A stretch of 64,000 nucleotides of DNA from an uncultured SAR86 cluster bacterium (lineage in GTDB: Bacteria > Pseudomonadota > Gammaproteobacteria > Magnimaribacterales > AG-339-G14): assembly GCA_902614235.1 (NCBI GenBank), contig CACMKG010000004.1, positions 1 through 64,000 on the forward strand. Direction: 5' to 3'. The notes under the pieces were generated by a model. The model saw only the letters and a program-made list of their open reading frames with translations, searched no databases and was not told the DNA's origin. The translations under genes were made by a program, and so were the position numbers. Of this stretch, positions 62,629 to 64,000 are shown piece after piece. The stretch's first letter is position 1. Each line of letters begins with the position of its first letter.

Positions 62629-63363
62629 ATGATAGATCTTTATTATGCTCCAACACCCAATGGTTGGAAAATTTCTATCATGCTTGAAGAATGCGAGATG
62701 GATTACAACGTAATTTACGTCAATTTAGGCAAAGGCGATCAATTTAAACCAGAATTTTTAAAAATTAGTCCAAACAACAGAATGCCGGCGATTGTTGATC
62801 ATAAAAATGTAATCGATGGGCAGCCAATGAGCGTGTTTGAATCTGGTGCAATACTAATGTATCTGGCGGAAAAGGCAGAAAATTTTTTTCCTCAGCAATC
62901 TCCTGATAGAGAAAGGGTTTTAGAATGGTTATTTTGGCAAGTTGGAGGATTAGGCCCAATGGCTGGTCAAGTAAGTCATTTTGTTAACTATGCTCCGAAT
63001 TTCCCTGGTGATCACTCATATTCCGAAACTAGGTACAAAAACGAATACGATCGCTTGTTAGGTGTAATGGATAAAGTTTTGAATGAAAGAGAATTTTTAG
63101 CTGGAGATTATTCAATTGCAGATATAGCGTCTTTTCCATGGGTAACCGCCTATAAAAGGTACGAAGTAGATCTAGACTCCTTTGCAAATGTAAGACGATG
63201 GTTTGACGCTATAAAAGTCAGACCTGCGGTAAGAAGAGGCATGGATGTTGGAAAAGAAGCAAGAAATTTTGGTGAAGGAATTTCCAAAGCAAGTCTTAAA
63301 ACTATGTTCCAACAAGATGCCAAAAGTATTTCTGAAATGGCAAAGGCAAAAGAAAAAAATTAA
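62629..63363 (+). CDS. Glutathione S-transferase family protein (YfcG/YghU-like)
   Basis: YYAPTPNGWKISIMLEECEMDYNVIYVNLGKGDQFKPEFLKISPNNRMPAIVD; SVFESGAILMYLAEK. Confidence 0.92.
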   Translation: MIDLYYAPTPNGWKISIMLEECEMDYNVIYVNLGKGDQFKPEFLKISPNNRMPAIVDHKNVIDGQPMSVFESGAILMYLAEKAENFFPQQSPDRERVLEWLFWQVGGLGPMAGQVSHFVNYAPNFPGDHSYSETRYKNEYDRLLGVMDKVLNEREFLAGDYSIADIASFPWVTAYKRYEVDLDSFANVRRWFDAIKVRPAVRRGMDVGKEARNFGEGISKASLKTMFQQDAKSISEMAKAKEKN

Positions 63364-63367
63364 ATTT

Positions 63368-63967
63368 CTAGAGTAAGTTTTCTATTAATTGAAGCCTATC
63401 GTTACCAAAATACATATCTTTATCATTGATAAAGAATGTTGGTGAACCGAAGCCACCTCTTTCCATAAGTTCTTGAGTGTTTTTCACAAGTCTATTTTTT
63501 GTATCAGGCAGATTAATAAACTCAATATAATTCTTTGAATCTACGCCTAAGGCATCAACAATTTTTGCTAAACAATCTTCACTTGATATATCAATTCCGT
63601 CAGTCCAATAAGCTTTAAAAATAGATTCAAGATAAGACTCTATTTCAATTTGTTCATCTAAAAAATAAAAGGCGCCTCTCATAGCTCTTACGCTATTAAT
63701 CGGGAAAATTTTTGGCCAATTTATTTCAATATCTCTTAATTTAGTCCAATCATTCATATCTTTTTGAGAGTATTCTAATTTTTCTTTCACTGGGTTTTTT
63801 CTACTTTCGTAAACGCTCGGATTGATCGAATTAAAAATACCACCCACTAAAATGGGCTTCCATATAATGTCAAAATTTTTATTTTTTTTTAAATTTAAAA
63901 TTCCTTTGAATGAAAGATAAGTCCAAGGACTGCTGCAGTCTAAAAAATATTCAATTTTTTTTGTCAT
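63368..63967 (-). CDS. 2-hydroxychromene-2-carboxylate isomerase/DsbA-family protein
   Basis: EYFLDCSSPWTYLSF; GSPTFFINDKDMYFGNDRLQLIE. Confidence 0.88.
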   Translation of the reverse strand: MTKKIEYFLDCSSPWTYLSFKGILNLKKNKNFDIIWKPILVGGIFNSINPSVYESRKNPVKEKLEYSQKDMNDWTKLRDIEINWPKIFPINSVRAMRGAFYFLDEQIEIESYLESIFKAYWTDGIDISSEDCLAKIVDALGVDSKNYIEFINLPDTKNRLVKNTQELMERGGFGSPTFFINDKDMYFGNDRLQLIENLL

Positions 63968-64000
63968 CTGCTTGATTTACTCCAGAATAATCTTAACTCC

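Overview
AT-rich, gene-dense 64 kb window of a bacterial chromosome. Gene content and order (dnaA-dnaN-recF-gyrB / rpmH-rnpA-yidD-yidC-mnmE-mnmG-rsmG-parA-parB-atpBEFHAGDC-glmU-glmS, plus a cytochrome c oxidase cluster and def-fmt-trkA-trkH) fit a streamlined, probably marine gammaproteobacterium (SAR86-like; taxonomy is inference). Most of positions 1-54174 is ordinary core genome. Notable core features: a perfect parS palindrome inside recF, two candidate replication-origin regions, a dimeric (alpha2) glycyl-tRNA synthetase at the usual glyQS locus, and a tandem trio of unknown small membrane proteins. The most interesting part is the accessory island directly after glmS (about 54175-59890). 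The last 15 nt of glmS (GTCACGGTAGAGTAG) recur at 57822 (two synonymous changes) and 58179 (exact). The two downstream copies share an identically spaced left arm (GATATGTTWAATCACT). An exact 12-bp inverted repeat (AGTAGTGATTTA) lies next to the first and last copies. A recombinase-domain ORF starting at the glmS junction has no start codon in the integrated form. Joining the right end (B or C) to the left end across the core would supply an in-frame ATG plus about 14 codons. I propose a small site-specific element at the glmS 3' end whose recombinase-like gene is completed only on circularisation or tandem joining. Its cargo includes a WYL protein, a C5 methyltransferase between two putative nucleases, a YHCH-type secreted protein and an adjacent Nmad3-like protein. 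All calls come from reading the sequence; no database search was run.
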